From positions 1 through 64,000 of the forward strand of contig JAKZAN010000131.1 in NCBI GenBank assembly GCA_023053545.1: a DNA stretch of 64,000 nucleotides. The letters run 5' to 3'. Within the stretch, counting starts at the first letter, position 1, and every line of letters begins with the position of its first letter. Positions 60,240 through 64,000 of the stretch are shown piece by piece. The notes under the pieces are model-generated. The model saw only the letters and a list, made by a program, of their open reading frames with translations, searched no databases and was not told where the DNA came from. Source of the DNA: Lepidurus packardi (taxonomy: Eukaryota; Arthropoda; Branchiopoda; Notostraca; Triopsidae). The position numbers and the translations under genes were made by a program.

Positions 60240-61781
60240 ATGAACCAGGAACACGCCAAGGCAAGGCATTTCCGCAAGAAATTCAACCTCCAGATTAACA
60301 CTCAATAAGAAAACCACAGCCTCTCCAAGACTCCTGTACCATCTGGCAAGAAGCACTGCCTCGCAGACATACAGCCCCCGCGCATCTACTCTTGCCAGAA
60401 TATAGACAAGAAGCACTTCCTCTTTCCTGACTACGAGCGCAGGCGATAGATAGATGAGACAATCAACAAGCTCTGCAAGCTCGAAAGCGAAAAATCAGCT
60501 CTTCTGCAATAGCTTTAGAGACTCAGGTAAGGCGCCGTGAGTGCCATCATCGAGAAATAGTAGGTGATCGAGAAGTTGAAGGAGAAAATAGAAATGGTTG
60601 AGTACGGAAAGGACTTTGAAGATGATGAGAAGCTGAGGGAGAAGTACCAACTCGAGATCAGGATGTAGTAGGCGAGTAGGGAGCTCAGAAAACTGCAGGC
60701 AGACTTGGCAGTGATGCGGACCGAACACGTAGAAAGCATATAAAAGAAAGACGCCCTGATCGTCTAACTGGGGGAGGAATTGGAGGCAGCCAAACTGAGG
60801 GTGCGGTAGCTGTAAGACTAGGAGAAGAGCCTATCAGAAAAATTATTCAAGGTAGAATCGTAAAATCAGGAGTTATACGAATCCTTAAGCAGATCTAAAA
60901 TTGGAATATCGATGCTCCAGTAAAGCCTAAGATCAGGGAGTATTGGGCCAAGCGCTATAGATCTTGACAATATCTCCAACTTTCAGCTGTCCGAAAGGAT
61001 GGCGACTGAAGAGTCAGGCCGGCATCTCACAGAACGAGAAGAAGAAAGCGATGAGGAAGAAGATTACCAGCAAGAATTGCTGAGGCTGCGCGCGCGAAAT
61101 TAAGAGCAAAGAGAGTTGCATCGGATGGAGTTGGAGTATATTAAGAGCTTCTATGAAAAAAAGCTGGAACTCTCCAAAAAACGATTTTAGGACGACATCC
61201 ATGAGATGATGGGAGAGGTTTACGAGAGTGAGGAAAACAGGGATCATGTGCCTTCATAGGATAGTGGATCCCTCAACAGAGGTCAAGATAATGCCTGCGA
61301 CAACTACGAGTACAGAGTACTCAGGTAAGAGATCTAAGACAACCAAAGAACTGGTCGGAATTAAGAAGAAGTCGGCAGCATGTGCTCGAGAAGCAAGAAC
61401 CGCCTACATACTAACTAGAATTGCGATCTAAAGTCGGAGTTCAGTGAACGACATTTCCAGTACCAGCCGAGACTGTTCCATTAGGACAAATTGATCACCC
61501 AGAACAGTACCGACTATGATGTGAGTGTGCGGCATCTACGGGTACTGCATCAGAATAGCCTTGGGGAGCTAAGGTCGCAGGGCCGGAAGAGTGGTGCTAT
61601 GAAGCATTCCGTCGGAACCAACACACCTACATAAAATGAGGCCTGGGCATTCAGTGCGGAAAATGAGTCTAAGCTGACTAGTTTTTTGAATTGCTTCCGG
61701 AAAAAAGAGGTCGGGATAGTGGTGGGAAGCGCACTGTTGAGTGCAGGGATCCTGTTCGCAACTCTTCGGAAGAACAACTGA
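60240..61781 (+). CDS. Coiled-coil protein with C-terminal membrane anchor
   Basis: A 513-aa single-exon protein. A basic N-terminus (MNQEHAKARHFRKKFNL) leads into long coiled coils (about 75-215 and 275-335), then a polar region. A C-terminal hydrophobic helix (VGIVVGSALLSAGILFATL) is followed by RKNN, the layout of a tail-anchored protein of ER, mitochondria or vesicles. Such proteins (golgin- or tether-like) link membranes to each other or to cytoskeleton. No specific family recognised. Confidence 0.8.
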
Positions 61782-61962
61782 AGTCTTGGCTGATATTTTT
61801 AACTACATCTTAGGTGAGTCCTTTAATAAAAACACTGCACTATGGAGTAACCCTGTCTCGACTGTTTACCTTGGGCTAAGATTGGACAGAGTATGTTTTG
61901 AGTTTCTGGCATTTGATTAGACATTTAATATTCTGCAGAGTTGTAAAAAGATCACCCCCATT

Positions 61963-63123
61963 ATGTCCCAATAGAGCGAATTCTTCCTATATATCTCTCT
62001 TGTCTCCAAGTTCTATGAAAAGGTCACTGCCACCCACTCGCGCCGCGAACACCTCAAGACTCTCCTCCAAACCTTCAAACAGGACCTTCATTCTAAACGC
62101 CTCCATGAAGTCCATGACTCTTCACCCCGCCACACCTCCAAAATTAAACTCAATAAGAAGCTCGATACAATCCTCCCAGACTTCCACATCTCCTGTCTCT
62201 TCTCCGATAACAACAACTTCTATAGAGTCCTGGGCTTCTCCTACCTCCTCAATATAGTTACCAGCAATGACCCGCAGCTCATAAAGAGTCTAGGTGAGGA
62301 GATGTCGAATGGAAACCGGGAGCTGGCAGCACAGTCGGAACCCAGCAGCAGCTCCATATTTCTGCAGACAGTCGCTCTCAAGAAAATTCTACTATTACTG
62401 GAATACTTTAAGACCTCAGGCAGAAGTAACGTGAGCGTGCGAAATCGGCTCTAAACCATCGCCAATGAGGACAAAGAGATCTTCGCCAAGATGATCAAAA
62501 TACTAATCATTACCCGTAAGCCCAGTCTGGGACAGTCTCTGTCTGAGGACAACCCTGCAGATAGCTTATTGCCGCAGTTCGCTGATTTACTGGATGTCAG
62601 TATCACTCTATATGAAGTCGAGTAGAACACTTACTTCAGGAAAACGTACGGGAAGGGACGCTTCTAAGTACTGCTGGGATTCGAAAACAACTCTAGGATT
62701 TACTTCAACCTCACCAAAAAGACACCTACACCTGACAGTAATCCATTCGAGAGGTCAATAAAGGATTTCGATAATGGAGGGTCCTCGCTCACTAAATCTG
62801 CCAGAGACACAGAGAAAAGCACGGGCAAAAAGATAGTGTCGGGGAACCAGCTGTTGGTTAGTCCAACGGCCAGATAAAATTCTTACCGCAAGATTGAGAT
62901 CAGCAGCTCAAGAGAGATGCCAATAGAAGTTCAGACTTAGACGTAGATTCCTTCTCGCGACCAGCCAGTCGAGACAGGCATCTTCGAGTAGCTGCTTCGG
63001 AACATCAGCAAGAACACAGAGGCGCTGGCGAAGAACAAGAAGATTAACACATCGAACCCCGTAGACGATTCGAAGATCGTTGCGAAACTGAAAAACTCTA
63101 TATCCCAATTGAGCAGACGGTGA
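61963..63123 (+). CDS. Otubain-like (OTU C65) protein lacking the catalytic Cys
   Basis: A 386-aa single-exon protein. The otubain core is visible at about 60-260: LPDFHISCLFSDNNNFYRVL followed by GFSYLLNIV (otubains: LGDGNCFYRAFGFSYLEA), then helical segments, then a region matching ADLLDVSITLYEVE. The active-site Cys of GDGNC-F is Asn here, and no HYxILY-type His motif is found at the end of the domain (ENNSRIYFNLTKK). It should therefore bind but not cleave ubiquitin. The C-terminal 130 residues are polar and probably disordered. Confidence 0.75.
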
Positions 63124-63192
63124 ATGTTTATATTAGAAGCCAGCCAATTGTTCTGCATACAGCATAGTAGATTCCTTTAATTTTTAATTGTG

Positions 63193-64000
63193 ATGAGTCT
63201 CTGGTCTAAGTTCAAGGCTCTTATTCCCAGACCCTTCAAGGCTCTCCAAAGGACCCTCGATATCGAGCAGGAATGGGCCACCTTCAAAACCCAAATGCGT
63301 CCCCACCGTTTTAAAGTCTTCCTGGTCGGCACCATTGTCAGCTACCCCCTCTACCGATAGCCTCTCCATAAATACCTAAACCACCTACGCATCAGCTTCA
63401 TGCAGGCAGCCGAACAGAATGTCTCTGATACCAACCGTCCAGCGCATAAACTGGCAGAAACATTGTAAATATCCCATAAGTTAGTCTGACTGGTGATCGG
63501 CACTTTTGATCGATTTTAGCGTGAAAAACATTGTTGACTCGATTCTACATGACAACAACGTGAGGAATGAAGCATCCAAATTCGTCAACGATCTTTCAAA
63601 GAGAGACCCAGTCAAAGAGGGTGTTCTCGAACTGCTTGTCAACACTCTCCAGAACCCTTAGTTCGTCGAAGGGGCAAAACTACTCGGACATAAAATTGTA
63701 GTCGAAAACGCGAACGATAAACAGGTTGAAAATTAAGTAAAGGAGCTGGTGTTGCGGGTGCTTAAAACATAGTAAGTCAGGCAAGAGGTTACTGATGTCA
63801 TAACTGTGGTCTTCAGTTCGGAGGCAGCTACCCAGGTTCTCGTCAGACTGTTGGTAAACGCCGTCTCTGACCAACAAGTCAGGGAGGCTTTGAACGATTC
63901 TCTGAAACTGGCATTCAGGGAGCTCTTGAACGACGAGGAGACAGTCTTACAGCTAAAACTGTTCGCGTAATTCCTGCTGCGGGAATTCTAGAAGGACTCG
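63193..64000 (+). CDS. Amphipathic helical protein, truncated by the window end
   Basis: Two exons are visible, separated by a 40-nt intron (63480-63519); the frame is open at the last base, so the protein continues beyond the window. About 256 residues are seen. The N-terminus (MSLWSKFKALIPRPFKAL) is basic and amphipathic. A hydrophobic patch (FKVFLVGTIVSYPLY) could be a membrane helix near residue 48. The rest is repeating amphipathic helix (VKELVLRVLKT, VREALNDSLKLAFRELL). No family recognised; a mitochondrial or membrane-surface protein is possible. Confidence 0.75.

Overview
This window is the left end of a ciliate macronuclear chromosome. It opens with about 210 bp of C4A2 telomeric repeat in the orientation expected for a 5' chromosome end. 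It ends inside a gene with no telomere, so the chromosome is longer than 64 kb. Almost every gene is a long frame ending in TGA and carrying many in-frame TAA and TAG codons. Where these codons fall on strongly conserved positions they match Glu better than Gln: the Glu of kinesin switch II (DLxGSE), the Glu after WLK in Rab11, GRE in katanin p60, GHxxxE in WDR83, and an Asp/Glu site in the SLC33A1-type carrier. UAA = UAG = Glu with UGA as stop is the peritrich nuclear code. I therefore infer a peritrich (oligohymenophorean) ciliate with moderate base composition. In this annotation TAA and TAG are read as E. Introns are GT-AG, mostly 28-70 nt, with a few of 116-241 nt.

Layout. 1-210 telomere; 211-695 subtelomeric spacer; 0.7-4.4 kb two PHD-finger genes and an unresolved small gene; 4.5-9.6 kb WDR83 and a 1323-aa protein of unknown function; 9.7-14.2 kb a VHS/ENTH-like protein, a small membrane protein and a TRAF-type zinc-finger protein; 14.5-20.3 kb a MESH1-type (p)ppGpp/NADPH hydrolase, an unknown basic protein, a gamma-carbonic-anhydrase-like protein and katanin p60; 20.5-27.5 kb a membrane metallophosphoesterase, an unknown protein, CEP19, Rab11 and a secreted leucine-rich-repeat protein; 27.6-33.7 kb a DOMON/b561/b5/flavin-reductase fusion, an SLC33A1-type transporter, a peroxisomal trypsin-like protease and a Pop3/Rpp38-like protein; 33.8-43.3 kb TLDc, PH, acylated, coiled-coil and BAH-PHD proteins, small membrane proteins and a three-repeat Myb protein; 43.4-51.3 kb a large LRR protein, a WD-repeat protein and an 853-aa unknown; 51.4-64 kb a single-pass membrane protein, a kinesin fused to two enzyme-like domains, SF-assemblin, a 1407-aa nucleoporin-like protein, a tail-anchored coiled-coil protein, an otubain-like pseudoenzyme and a truncated final gene.

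Genes are tightly packed on both strands, with typical spacers of 80-300 bp and no sign of bacterial-style operons. Many products suit a ciliated cell: katanin, kinesin, CEP19, SF-assemblin, Rab11 and several coiled-coil proteins. The clearest novelty is the 993-aa kinesin at 51842-54823. In one uninterrupted frame it joins a complete motor domain to an alpha/beta-hydrolase fold with an Asp nucleophile and to a C-terminal transglutaminase-like Cys-His-Asp domain. The second is the four-module redox protein at 27578-30020. No convincing tRNA, rRNA, transposon or CRISPR was found. Exon borders come from reading frame continuity only, not from transcript data.
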